64,000 nucleotides of DNA, taken from NCBI GenBank assembly GCA_030549495.1, contig JAUIRK010000036.1, forward strand, positions 124,001 through 188,000, in the 5' to 3' direction. This DNA is from Nectonema munidae. Lineage: Eukaryota > Nematomorpha > Nectonematoida > Nectonematidae. Below, in pieces: positions 45,701-57,939 of the stretch. Positions within the stretch are counted from its first letter, which is position 1. Each line of letters begins with the position of its first letter. The translations under genes were made by a program, and so were the position numbers. The notes beneath the pieces are model-generated. The model was not told the origin of the DNA, did not search any database, and saw nothing but the letters and a program-made list of their open reading frames with translations.

Positions 45701-47127
45701 TTTTATAATAAGAAAAATTATTAATAAAGTAATTACATTTCTATTCACTATTGCTCCAGCAGACGGGTTGCTAGGAAAGTTTTATAGGTAAAATTTATAG
45801 ATTAACCCTTTAAATGCCAGGATATTTTCATAAAAGATAATGGGGTCAATTTTGATTTGACGATCTTTTAGACAGTATTATGTTCTTTATAAAGACATCT
45901 TTGACACAAATGGCAACTTTTTTTCTTATGGAATTAATTCAAGCTATAAAATATTCTTAAATATTCGTCTTATATGAGCTTCGAAGCCGGAGCCGCACAA
46001 TTTTTACTACTGGGAGTAAAAAGCCATATCTGGCTCCAAGTCATTTCATGATGTATCTAAAGTCTCACAGTTTGGCTCGGAAAATTTTAAAATCCAATCT
46101 ACGCGCTACTATGAAAGAAGACATTGTTGAAGCAATGAATCTATTGTTAAGATCAAACGTATATAAATAAATTTTAAAAACATTTTATCCATCAAAAAAA
46201 ATTACATAAATACATGAATTAAAAAAATTTATAATTTAAAACTATGATAAAACTATGACTCCGAAGCCCTGGTCTTAATCAAATAATACAATTTAAAAAT
46301 CGAGATTACAACTAAATATATAAAAAAAAAACTAAAAAAAAAAAATAAAATAAAAATATATTATAGATCATTGTAGTTTTTATTTTATCTTTTGCTCTAG
46401 ACATTAGATCACTTGTGTCAAAACACCAACCTTAGCTAGATCATAATTAAGAAGCATTACTCTGTTTTTCTTTCCCCCCTTTTTCATCTTACGATTGAAT
46501 ATGTAAAGTGCTAAAAAAAAAAGAAAGAACTACTTTATCTTTCTTAGAACGATGGGAACATAAAACTCAACGTTTATTAAGCTATATATGGTTTAATGGC
46601 TATCTCCATTTATAATATGGACTAGTTCTTTTGAATTTAGTTTTGGTTTTTCCTTGTTGTACCAAGCAGAGTTAAATGATTACTAAAATTATCTTCATTA
46701 GGTGAATTATTGAAAACTTACATATCACAATTTGTATTGTGAATTTAGTCTAAAAAATGATCAAAGTGCCAAGTTATGGATTGAAAAATATGAATAAGGT
46801 TTTAAACTTTAAAGTGATATTGTTCAATAGATTACACATTTTCCTAGTGTTCTTAAATGAATGAAATCGAAAGTTGAATGTTTTGTCAAAACTTTCTTCA
46901 ATAAAGTTAAACATTTGGACAGATTGGGAAAAATGCATCTAAAATAAAGAATCCTACATCAATGATAAAAATTTTTATTTACTTTTTTGAGCCAAAAAAT
47001 AAAAGTCGAAAATTTTTATATTTTTTTATTTTTGAAGATTTATGATTATTCGTTGTGGTCAAAAGTGATGGTAACGGTTGTTTAAAGGTTAAACAATGAA
47101 TAACACTTATCATATCGTAAGCATATA
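42735..47127. other. SUCLG2 upstream region
   Basis: Should hold the SUCLG2 first exon and promoter, but no frame with a clear mitochondrial presequence and donor was recognised. Contains a TTAACCC-type motif at 42789, a (CTT)n run at 44219-44242, a short (ATGT)n at 44310-44330 and a 14-G run at 45106-45119 next to CAGTGCCCGCGCTAAG, a possible MITE end. Confidence 0.4.
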
Positions 47128-47135
47128 ATTATAAG

Positions 47136-48259
47136 CAGGGCGAGTAAAAGTCAATAAAGACAACTCTTATTTCCGTTTAGCAAAAACTCTATCTTTACTT
47201 GTTTAGTCTAAAAAAATTTGAACTAATTTCAAAGTCAATTTTTCGAGTTTAGATCAATAAAGTCAATTTTTATATTTAAGACTTTTTGATTCAATGTGCC
47301 TAAAATTGTTACAAGCGATACATACAAATTTCTTCTTTATATCAACACTTCCAAAATAGTTGGCCTTTTTTCATCTAATAAAAGATTTTACTGTAAAGTT
47401 TGCCTGACTGAGGTTAAACATGAATAAGTTTTTTGTAAGACAAATTTTTTTTGTAAGACAAACGCAACGCAGATGCAGAAGTTATGGAAACTTTTTTATC
47501 ATTGCATTTTTTCGCATCTTTTACACAAGTTTACCTTAAAAGTTAAGTTATCGTGCAAAATTATAAATTACCGGCATTAAATCATTCAAAATTAGTAATA
47601 GAAAAAGACGTTCTCTTTTCAAACCTATCGGCAACACTTCACTTCCAATTGTAACAAAATTGACATATTGGTTGCAAGCAGCAAAATATTTTCATTAAAA
47701 TCTTCCAGCAGTGAAGAAATTAATGATGAAGATGATGGAATTTTATTGCCAAATATCAAGAAATTGTTAAATAAAGAAAATCTGTGTCAAAACTTGCTAA
47801 CAATAATTAGAGAATATTCACGATTCATTGATTTAGTCGGAAAAAGTCAACATAGAGACTTTTTCAGTTGAAGATACCTTTACTTGTTTCTTCAAAATAA
47901 TTTCATTTAAGACAAATGTGGCGTTAAAAGTTATCTTGAAAATAGATTCAAATAAAATGAAATCAATAAAATCATTAATATGGAAAACTCTCAAATCTCT
48001 CGAAGTACTTATCTCAAATTACAAAATTGTCGTTTTAAATTTAGAAGTAGAAAGATCTTTTTCTAAACTGAAAAAACTGCTAGAAAATGTTCGAATTTTA
48101 AATGAGAAAATGAAATCAATTATATGTTATTGTATTACAAAGTCATGGATTCTTTGAAATAATTTTCAATAATTTCTCTAAAGTGTTCATAGTTCATTTC
48201 AATGAAACTTTAAAAAGTCAATTTTTTCTCTGAGTAAAAGTCAATTTTTCCTCGCCCTG
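47136..48259 (+). mobile_element. hAT element, 1124 bp, perfect target duplication, transposase C-terminal remnant
   Basis: Ends CAGGGCGAGTAAAAGTCAA and, inward from the right, CAGGGCGAGGAAAAATTGAC. The 8-bp duplication ATTATAAG is exact (47128-47135, 48260-48267). Frames at 47668-47871 and 47918-48157 carry transposase debris; the second has LNLEVERSFSKLKKLLENV followed by LNEKMKSI, equivalent to the conserved ERSFSxLKxIK block of hAT C-terminal dimerisation domains. Internally deleted, no intact transposase. Confidence 0.9.
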
Positions 48260-48509
48260 ATTATAAGTCAATTATTTATAAATTCTTCCCTTAAATCTAT
48301 TTATCTAGACTTTTACTATTTGCTAAAGCATAAAAATTTAGAGTTAAGCTTTTTATTACATGTTTAAGAAAAGATTTCAATTTGAAAGACATTTTAAATT
48401 GAGGAGATAAACGTACAAAAAAGAATTTAATTAAAATAATTATTCTATAATTCTATAGACACGACTTTTGCAGCGATTCATTAAAAAAAATTAAAGCAAC
48501 CAAATGAAA

Positions 48510-49460
48510 TCTCACAAACACATTCCCCTCACTTCCCATTGTTACATCTAGCGATACTCTCATCCAACTATCTTCCTCCGTGAAATAATTAGATCTCACC
48601 TTTCAATCAAACCTCAAAAGGTATCCCACCTAAAAATCTCTTCAAATCTTCTCTCTCTTAGTAAAATTATATATTTCAATCATTAAACTACCCCCAATCA
48701 CTGATTATCTAAATAAAATCCACCACCCATGCCTTATCACAATGACTAAAGCCTACAAAACCTTCCCTACTTGAGTCTTAGAATCCTCACAAATTGCCTT
48801 CCATTAACACTTCCTCTCAAACAAAATGTGACGAAAAAATATACCATCAAACGCATCAAAACAACTTCATTTATTAAATCCTTCTATTCCATATCACTTC
48901 AATCACTGCCTCTCAAACTAACTACAAATCCTTATTCCCACAATCTTTTATCCACTCAAAAACTTTTTCATCCAATCCATTACATTTACCTCACCCCTTC
49001 TCACCATTAACTTTCTCTCTTCACAGCTGCTTTATCAAATCCATAGCTAAACTTCTAATTATGACCCGACTTTAGTTACTTTCTATACTTTTGTACTTTT
49101 CAAAGGCTCCTACCCATTCCCTTTTTACTCAAAAACCTCTCCCATCGATCCCTTCCTTCTCATATAAAGTGATGAATGCTATGCCCTCCTACATGTTTGC
49201 GATTACATAAGCCAAAATGATTCCTCCTTTAGACATTACAACACAACACACTTTTTCACAGCTTCCAAACATCATCAAAGACCTAAGCTTCAAACACAAC
49301 ATCCCATTACTTGGCATATACCCTTGTTTCTAAACTGATATATTTATCAAATTACTATGAAATACACATATACTGATGCCCAGTTCACTCAAAGATTCTC
49401 GAAAACACTTATGTAGACAAGCTCGATTGAAAAGTACCTCCAAATGATCCTTGCGACCCA
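48510..49460 (+). pseudogene. degenerate LINE ORF2 fragment (RT 3' part and RNase H region)
   Basis: C-rich coding strand like the LINE at 53560-57934. Near the right end the text reads CPVHSKILENTYVDKLD, matching CPAHLNIPENSFLNYL of that LINE (RNase H region), and continues KVPPNDPC, matching KVSPNAPY at 13350. Many stops. It is cut off at the TTAA element starting at 49461. Confidence 0.6.
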
Positions 49461-49865
49461 TTAACCCATATTTACCCAGTGTGCCATATTTTGGGACATG
49501 TTTTACTTATATAAATGTTTTTTAGGCAATATTTAATTTAATAAAAATCAAGTTTAAAAGAAAAAAGTCTTATTTGTTCTATATATATCAAACAAATCAA
49601 AATTTTTGCCTGATTTACTATTTTATATAATCATTTAATTTCTTTTTTAATTTTCTTATTACATAGAATCAGTATAAATTTTTTTTACACTATTTATATT
49701 AGAATAAGTTTACAATTATTTTTTTATTGTTTTTAATGAACTAAATTTTTATTTTGCATAAAGAAAATAATAATATTGATTTATATAAATTTTTTATTTT
49801 CTGTTATTTTTTGGTGTTCAAATAGTGGCACGCTGGGTAAATATATGTACAAATAAAAACGTTAA
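49461..49865. mobile_element. TTAA-flanked DNA element with ACCCAGYGTGCC termini
   Basis: Left end TTAACCCATATTTACCCAGT followed by gtgcca; near the right end, read inward, catatatttacccagcgtgc. TTAA occurs at 49461-49464 and 49862-49865. The termini therefore match over about 20 bp but are not equally distant from the TTAAs. Interior is AT-rich and non-coding. Confidence 0.55.
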
Positions 49866-50160
49866 TTGTTTTTAGAGTATCATAACACAGCCCTGCGATA
49901 AAAAAATTTTTCCGCGGTTTAAAGTTTTTCTGCTGATTCATATGTTATTTGATGCATAGAATTCAAATATAACCTTCGTTTTCATCAATCACCTCCCATT
50001 TTCTCACAAAAAGCAATTTTTTGTAAATCTAGAAACCTGAAATTAAATCAATTTAAAATTATGGTGGAAAAATAAGAGAAATAAGGAATTCAATAGTTTT
50101 GAAATCAAAAACAAATTTTGATATAATTAACATTTATAAACACATGTCCAAATAAACAAA

Positions 50161-51772
50161 TTAAATTATTTTGGTAAAAATGAAGATTTTAAGGATTTTC
50201 TCTTGTTTTTTTAATGGTGAATCTCTTTTCAAGCACCAGCAATGATCTGATAGCATGTTCACGTGCAATCTTCCCTGATATCTTTCTTTCAGGCACTTAT
50301 GTCTTGCTGAAACCTTTCTCCCTGTTCTTCACTATAATCACCACAATTATCTGGAAAATAGTCGAGTTGCGATCTTAGGAAATGAAGTTTTATTGACATT
50401 GTTAGTTGAAAGTTTTGAATAAGATTTTCTACTATGGCTTTGTATTCATCGCATTTATCATTGCCTAAATTAAGGGTGAGAGATTTAAATGATTCCCATG
50501 CATTCCTTTCAGCTTCTGTCATGACTAATAGAATGTTATCATTTTTCATTAACATTCTTATCTGAGGACCATGGAAAATTCCTGCACTAAGTTTAGCATC
50601 ACTAACTTTTACCTTATTTTCAAGAAAAGAAATGTCTGACTTTCTTTATTTAATGCTTTAACAAAATTTCTCATTAGCCCTTAATTAATGTGAAGTGGAG
50701 GAAGGAGAATTTTTTGAAGATCAACTAGGTGTTGATGAATAACATTAAAAGATCCAATCTCAAAATGTTCTCTAACTGGCCATTCTTCTATCTGGTAGTG
50801 TTGTGTATCATCTTTGCCCATAAACACAGGAAGCATGGATAGTTAGTATACCCTCCTTACATGCCTAGAATTAAATACAATACTTTTAAATCGCTACATA
50901 TCTTCCAGTTATGAACATTGTAATTTATGGGGTCCAGTAGAGTTTTAATAGTTCCATAGCTCTCTGTTAATTGAACAGAATGTGCAACCGGGACAGATGC
51001 CACCTCCTTTTTAATATGTAACAGCACAGCTTTTTAGCTTCTAGTTGATTAGTCAATAAAAATTCTCCATTCACCTGGCCTGTATATTAAACCTAAAGAT
51101 TCTAGTAAGCCCATTACACAGTACACTAAAGAATTGTTATCACTGGCAGTCAAAAATTTTCTACTATTTCTGTACCAGTAATATGTTGTATTTGGAGCAA
51201 GTAGATGATTTTCTGAGAGTCTGGATCCTAATAGCTGAGCCGATTCTTTTGAAAAACCAAAATCTCTTACTAAATCATTCAGTTGATGCTGCTTTAGTGG
51301 CGTGGGATTCATTAATTCGGAAGAAGAAGGATCAAACAAAGTAGAGGTATCAATTTCTTCATCTTCACTAATGTTACTAAAAATTTCAACATTTTCTGGG
51401 AGTTCTGGATAGGTACCTCAGGGCATGGAGATCAGGATAAACTACGCTATGCTTGTTTTTTTGTTGACTCCAGATAACTTGGTAAGACAAAATTAACAAT
51501 CTGTTGTAATGTCTTTGTCTTCCCGACACTGCATTGGAATACCAAATAGAAGAGATTTTTTTTCCTTTTCTCCAATATCTTAAGTTTTCAACATATGACT
51601 TGCAGCAATAATGAGGAGCAAAACTTTTATCTTGATCGCCTAATTTCATGCCGAAGTAAGCGTAGTAGCTAGCTTTAACAAATGAAGTGATGCGTAATTG
51701 CTGCCGAGTCAGGATTACTTTTCCACAAATATAACAAAATATATTAGAATCATTTTTACATTTTCTATTCAT
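50161..51772 (-). pseudogene. unnamed multicopy zinc-finger protein, copy 2 (frameshifted)
   Basis: Same family as 24203-25838. From the start MNRKCKNDSNIFCYICGKV the Cys module continues with KLGDQDKSFAPHYCCKS. Frames at 51339-51049 (HQLNDLVRDFGFSKESAQLL, GLIYRPGEWRIFID) and 50555-50161 follow the same order. This copy keeps the C-terminal block that copy 1 has lost: DYSEEQGERFQQDI, then KERYQGRLHVNMLSDHCWCLKRD. Frameshifts and stops break the middle (51050-50560). The two copies differ by many substitutions, so they are not a recent duplication. About 520 residues when intact. Confidence 0.7.
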
Positions 51773-51829
51773 TTTACAGTTCTTCGAATAAAAAACAGAG
51801 CTATATACTTGAACAATTTGCAAAAACCA

Positions 51830-53555
51830 AGCAGCTAGCAGGCGTACAACAGTAGAAATAAAAGATGAATTCTAAAAACGGGAAAACGTTTTATTATGTA
51901 CACATGAAAGCAAAAATATAATAGCAGTTAGGTGGATGGATAACAATGTTGTTACTCTTAGTAGCTCTGCTTACGGTCTTCTATCATACAAAAAAGTCAA
52001 GAGATTTTCTAAAAAAGAAAAGAAAAAAATAGAAATTGATTGTCCTTATTTAATCTATCAGACATTGAAGAAAACCTCTTCTTTTTAATTTTTATCTTTG
52101 TTATCGTATAAAACCACTTTCATTCGTTCTAATTTTTAAACCAATACTTTCCGTATCACAATCATCTTCAAGTTCTTCTTAATTTTTTGCAAGGGTCTAT
52201 TAGACCCACCATTGTCAATCATGTAATTTAAATGTATTTTTCTTTACCAAGTGTAATAAAAAAAATAAATTTAAATAAAAAGATTGATTAATGCATTAAA
52301 AAAGTTAGAAGGTTTTATAATTACTAAATAATAGAAAAAATGTTATTAAAAAATTGTTCGGGTCAAAAAGACCCATGTTTGCAAAATGTGTGCCAAAAGG
52401 TGGTAGGCCCTATATTTTACTTAAATACTGTTAAATAACAAAAAATTTGATTTTGTTTATACTTTTGAAAAGTTTTAAACATAACCAGTCGGTTTTTGAA
52501 AAAAAATTTTTACTTGGGCTAATTTGGGTACTGGTTCTCACTAGAAACCTATTAGTATCCACAAGAAATTAGCCGATTTTTTTTCTTAAACTATTTAATA
52601 TTTTTGCAAAATCTGGTTTGAACACACTAACTAATTGATTGTGAATTTGATGGTGTCATATATTTTTCATGAAAATCAATCAAACCTATCAATCAATGCC
52701 AAATATATAAACTTGAAAAGTTATTATAAATGACCCTTTTTGGTTAATATTGTATTAATTTATTTAATAAACCTACTTTTGATATTAATTCACCCAAAAC
52801 ATTTTACCTGTCAGTAAATAAACTTTCACAAGGGACTTAACGTCAAGCACTTTTTCTTATTATATTAAAATAAACTTATCCATACACAGTAAATCGAACC
52901 TGCTCAATTTGATTATGAAAATACTTTTATCACTCTAGATTTCATTTGCAGTTATTGTTTAAGTTGGGTTATTTTGTGGTGTGATATTTTTTTATAATTT
53001 TTGAACAATTTTTGTCATATTTAGCAAATCACCTTTCTTTACTTCATCATGACATTTTTTTGTCAATATATATACATGTAATTAATGCTATATTTTAATA
53101 TGGTTAAAATGGTTATATATTTACTTAGTTCAAAATTACATTACTTTTATATGTTTAAGCACAATCGATAAAATTCTTTTTTTTCTTGATAATAATAATC
53201 ATAAATAGGTAGGTAGTTATGATATATAGGCTTTTATAACACTAAATAAGTTGGCTTTTTGATATATCCGGATATTTGTAATGTTAGAAGGAAATGTTTT
53301 TTAGTTGTCGCTATTGCATGTAAAGGAAAAATTCTATAGTGATGTCACGATCAGGAATAAAACCAAGTAAAATTGGATAAGAACACTACCATTCAATAAC
53401 TAAGTTAGGTAGGTATATTTCAAAGGACTTTCCAGCGTGTGCGCGTAAGCTTGAGAGTTGGTTAAGGAGGATGAAGATGTTGGTAGAGATAGGTAGGAGT
53501 TACAGATGTTATTCTAAAATAGAAAGGAAAGGCAGATTAGTTTGCCATAGGGTTA
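51830..53555. other. intergenic, no genes recognised
   Basis: AT-rich. A pair of GGGTC-rich motifs (gggtctattagaccc at 52195, gggtcaaaaagaccc at 52360) lies about 170 bp apart in inverted arrangement and may be piggyBac- or other MITE-type ends; no target duplication seen. Confidence 0.35.
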
Positions 53556-53559
53556 TCAA

Positions 53560-56500
53560 CGGTAGTCAGAGTAGTTTTAATGTTGTCAATGAGGGGATTT
53601 TAGTAATGTTGGGTGAAACATAAGATCTGAGAGTGCTGTTGGAGATCTATTAAGTAATTAAAGGCAGCGATTTAGAAGATCTTGGCGATGATAAGAGAAA
53701 ATTTAACATGTGAAGATGAGATGGTATGGAGTTTCTATTGTGTTGCATACGAAACGACATTATAGATTTTCTCTAACTTTAATCCGGAGGAGATATGCTT
53801 TGTATGGGCAGTGGCCTGATAGCCAACGAATAGTTGAACGCGGTGGTATAAATTTTTTGTTTTTGAAAGTTGTGTGGTAAAGAGGAGATTAGTGCATTTT
53901 AGATGAAGATATGGACATCTGCCATTCTTCTAGAGAGGATAAGTGAATGTGTGTTAGAAAGGTTTTGAGAGATAGTGAGTTAATTGAAAGCATATGGCAA
54001 GTTAGGTATAAGTTTGAGGTTAAGTAGTTTAAGAAAGAGTTTTCTGGTATGTTTAGGTGAGCAGGGCACCAGCATACGTGTATGTGGAAATCTTTTGTAA
54101 GATTGATTAAGGAGCAGGCGAGTTGAAAAGATGGAAAGGGAATGTTGTGTGATAGAGATAGAGCGATGGGTGTGAAAGGGGGGGGGGAGAGCCTTTGGAG
54201 GAGGGGTAAAAAAAAGGGGCTTATTAATTTTTTTTTGGGGTGTTTGAGATACGTAGGGATTATGTTTTGTGAAGAGGACAGCGAAGGTATGAAATTGATT
54301 GTTGTGCAAAAAAAATTGTTTTTGCATATAGTGATTTTGAATGGATTTTGTGCAAATGGGTGAGTTAAAAGAGATGGATATATAGAGGTATGAACTAGGT
54401 AGTGAGCAATATTTGATGCAAATTTTGCTAATAGAGTAAAGTAGAAAGAATAGGATAGTGTAGTGTAGTGTAAGAATAAGTAGTGAGGTGTGATCGGAAG
54501 AAATGGGGGAAGTAAGTTGTTGTATGTCAAGATGACGTGCTTAATAATGGTTTTTTTTGTTTTGAGGTTGTAATGGTAGGGTGTTTGTTAGAATTTCTAG
54601 GCATTATGTGGAATTAGTACGATACGCGTTGCTGATGCAAAGTAGGCAGAGACGGTTTATTTTGTTAAGAAAATGGATGATTGTGGGGTGTTTTAAGGAG
54701 ATGCCGAGGAAAGATTTCCATATTGAATTACTGGGAATATTAAGGGTGAATATATATATATGGTGTGTTTTGGACTAAAGCCTTAACTTATAAGAGATAG
54801 CGCTTTTAAGATGAAAAAAGCGTTTGGTATATTTTTTTAAAGTGTATTAAAAATTTAACATTAGACTGGAAGTTAAATCCAAGATATTTAATAGTTTTTG
54901 AGGCAGGTATAGAAGTAGAGGTATTTAAATGAAGGTCTAAATGTTCTGTGTGTTTGAGTGTGAAGTGAATGAGGCTGGTTTTGGTGGAGTTAGAGAATAT
55001 CTTATGTGTTTTTGCTATATCTTGTAGCTTTAGTAGAAATGAAAAGGATTTGGTGAGGTTTTCTTCTTGTGGGTTACTGGTGAATGTAAATAATATGTCA
55101 TCTGAAAAACATTGAGAGAAATCTGTGTTCGTGTCGATTAGATCGAGAAGAGGGTCTATAAGAACTAGCAAGAGGATATCGGAAAGACATCCCCCTTGGT
55201 GCGTCGAGAGTGTTAGCTTATTGATGCAAAGTGAAGTGCGATGTCGGAAAATGAGACAGCGGTTTGAAAGGTATGCGCCTATAAATTTGATGATGTATGA
55301 AGGAAATAATTTTTGAGCGAAGTTTGTGATGATGGCAGGATATCAGGCTGAGTTGAAAGCGCTTTCTATGTCTAGGAAAATTGTAGAAGAAATTTTCTGG
55401 GTAGAAAGGGAAGAGCCAAGGTAGGTGGTTAGACGAGATAGTACTGTTTCCGTATCTTTGCTAGGAAGGTATACAAATTACGTGTGAGGGATGAGTTTAC
55501 GGGATAAGATATAGTGGACTAGACATTTGCGAATGCTTTTTTCAAAAAGTTTGCCTAGAAAGGGTAGTAGAGTGATTGGTGGCCAATTTTGAATGAAGCT
55601 TAAATCTTTATTGGGTTTAGGAATGAGTATGAGTTTACAGATTTTCCAAACTAGTGTCATGCATTGAAAATATGTAGTAAATGTTTATTTTGAATCTGTA
55701 TTGATTTTTTAATGTATTTGGGTGAGATAAGGTCGAAGCTAGATGAAACATTAGTTTTGAGAGAATTTACTGCTGTGTTTAATTGGTTCATTGTGATGGG
55801 AGGAAAAATAGCGGTTTGGATTGAGTGAATGATATTTTTAGAGTGTTCTTGGATTGTGTGGTGGAAGTGGTGGAGGGTCAGAAGATGTTTCAGGAAGAAT
55901 AGGTTTTTTCTTTTTAGTTAGCCTATTGATGATGTTCTATGGATTGTTTGAGTGCTGGCTGGTGAATTTTACCCATGAGTTCTTTTTAGCCTGAAGTTTT
56001 GCCTGTTTGTATTCTTTTTTAGCACCAGAATGGATGGGGAGATTTTCTTAGAGTTTTGATGATGCGTTTCAGTTTGTTTTTTAATACGGTCAGTTCAGAT
56101 GTCCAAAAATAGGCGTGTCTTCTTTTAGGAAATGGGAGTAGAAGATAAGATGGAATGTGAAACATGATCATTGAGGGATAGTGCCGTTTTATCGATGGAT
56201 GTGAGAGAGAAGAGAGATGGTAATGTTGGGAGTGTTGAGACACGTGAATGGTGTTCTTTTGTATGTTGTTGTTGTAGTTTTTGATAGTTGTAGTGTTAAT
56301 GAGAAGTTGAAAAGTTATGAAGAAGTGATCTGAGGCTGATGGGATGTCGGGGATCGTCCAATTATATATGGGATTGAGAGTATTTGAAGTGGTTATTGTG
56401 AGGTCAATGTGGGATGTCTAATGTTCGTTGTTGCATGAACGTTGGTATGTAGGGTTTTTAGAGTTATCAGAGAGATATACGTTCTTAAAGCATAAGAAAT

Positions 56501-57934
56501 TGATGACTTGTTGTCCTTGCGGATTTTCTTTGTGGTCCCAGATGTGTGATCGAGCGTTGCAATCGGTAGAAATAATGAATGATATGATGACGGCAGTGTG
56601 GATATAGCAAGAGTTAGTGATTGGGAGAAATCAGAAGGTATGGCTAATGGGAGTGAGGAAGGAAAGTAACGGGTTGCAAAAAGAAGAAGGTGAGATTTGG
56701 TGTGTACAAGAACAAAGTTAAAGATGTTCGAAGAGAATTGTGGTAATGGTGTGTGGTGAACGGTTGATTTTATGTAGATGCATGCTGAATAACAGGATAA
56801 AGGTGACGTGTGATATAGTAAATAATTTGGTATAATAGAATAGAGGTTTGGATATGGTTCGTTAATAGATATTACATCAAAAAAGTTTGAAATTAGAATG
56901 TTATATAGGTTTGTCCAAGCGGCATTAGAGTGGTTCAGGTTTATGTGAAGAAAATTTAGCATAGGAATTTGCTTATTAGAAGGTTGTGTTGATTTTGGAT
57001 ATGTTGTGCGTGTTGAATTTGGAATTCGCAATGTTTGGATGTAGCGTTGTGGTAATTGTGGCAATTAAAGCATTAGAGTTTTGTGGTATCATTTTTAAAA
57101 TGCAATGATATAGGGTGGCATCGATTGCTCCCTATATCAATTGCTTTGCATTTGTTCGTTGAGTGGTTGTGTTTTAGACATTTCTGGCATTGGCGATGTA
57201 ATGGTTTTGCTAAGGTTAGAGTGAGAATCTGATGGTCTACTGTGAGTAAAGGAGATTTAAATAGGTGTTTAAAAATCTTAGCATTTCTGGTATAGCACTA
57301 TAAGAGAAGGTTCCTGTGTTAAGTGTGGCAATATTTTTTAGTTTAGGTTTTCCTTAACAATGGTTGCAGGGAGAGAAGAAAGTGGTGTGGTTATGGATAT
57401 GCTTCTGAGTAGGAAACGTGGTTTGAGGATGGCAGATTTAATGCCCTTATTGTGAAGTGTTTGATGTGTTAGTGCTTCTCTTCTGGTTTTGAAAATTGAA
57501 AGTAAATAGTGCCACTATTTGAGGATCGTCTATTAGAAATGGTAAGTGTAATCTTATTAGTTTCTCGCCTTTAGTGTCAGAGAGAATACGATTTTTAGAG
57601 TAAGCTCGTTATTTAGTGTTGACTTGGGCTTAAGAAGAGAGGGTTTTTGTTTATCCTGAAGGTAATTAGATAAGCTAGATAGGGTTATGTAGGAGACTTG
57701 TGCGTATGTAGATAATGTGGGGCATGGTTGTGTATGTGGGTAGTAAGAATGAAAGAGTTGTTCGATTTTATTGGAGTGTGCAAGAGTTGCTTCATATTTT
57801 AGATTATTAAGAAGGGTAAGGTCTTCTGCATTTAAAGAGGAATTTGCTATGAACTCATTGAAGAGTTTCCCTATTAATTGGGTAGAGGTAAGGTTTGGAG
57901 CATCATCGTGACGTGCCCTTTTTGGGTTAGACAT
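53560..57934 (-). mobile_element. I/Jockey-like non-LTR retrotransposon (LINE), about 4.4 kb, frameshifted
   Basis: Two ORFs on the minus strand with a C-rich coding strand. ORF1 starts at 57934 (MSNPKRARHDDAPNLTSTQL) and ends after a zinc knuckle CQKCLKHNHSTNKC at about 57187-57146. ORF2 starts near 57064. Its APE endonuclease includes HINLNHSNAAW, ISINEPY, then in another frame DCNARSHIWDHKENPQGQQ, NPTY, HIDLTIT and SASDHFFI. The reverse transcriptase has WPPITLLPFLGKLFEKSI (55620-55510), THQGGCLSDI and the catalytic box CFSDDILFTF (about 55110). RNase H is suggested by CWCPAHLNIPENSFLN (about 54070). The C-terminal Cys/His finger is CRFVCNTIETPYHLIFTC near 53740. Several frameshifts and stops make it inactive. 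Left boundary at 53560 is approximate; no target duplication was found. Confidence 0.85.
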
Positions 57935-57939
57935 GTGAA

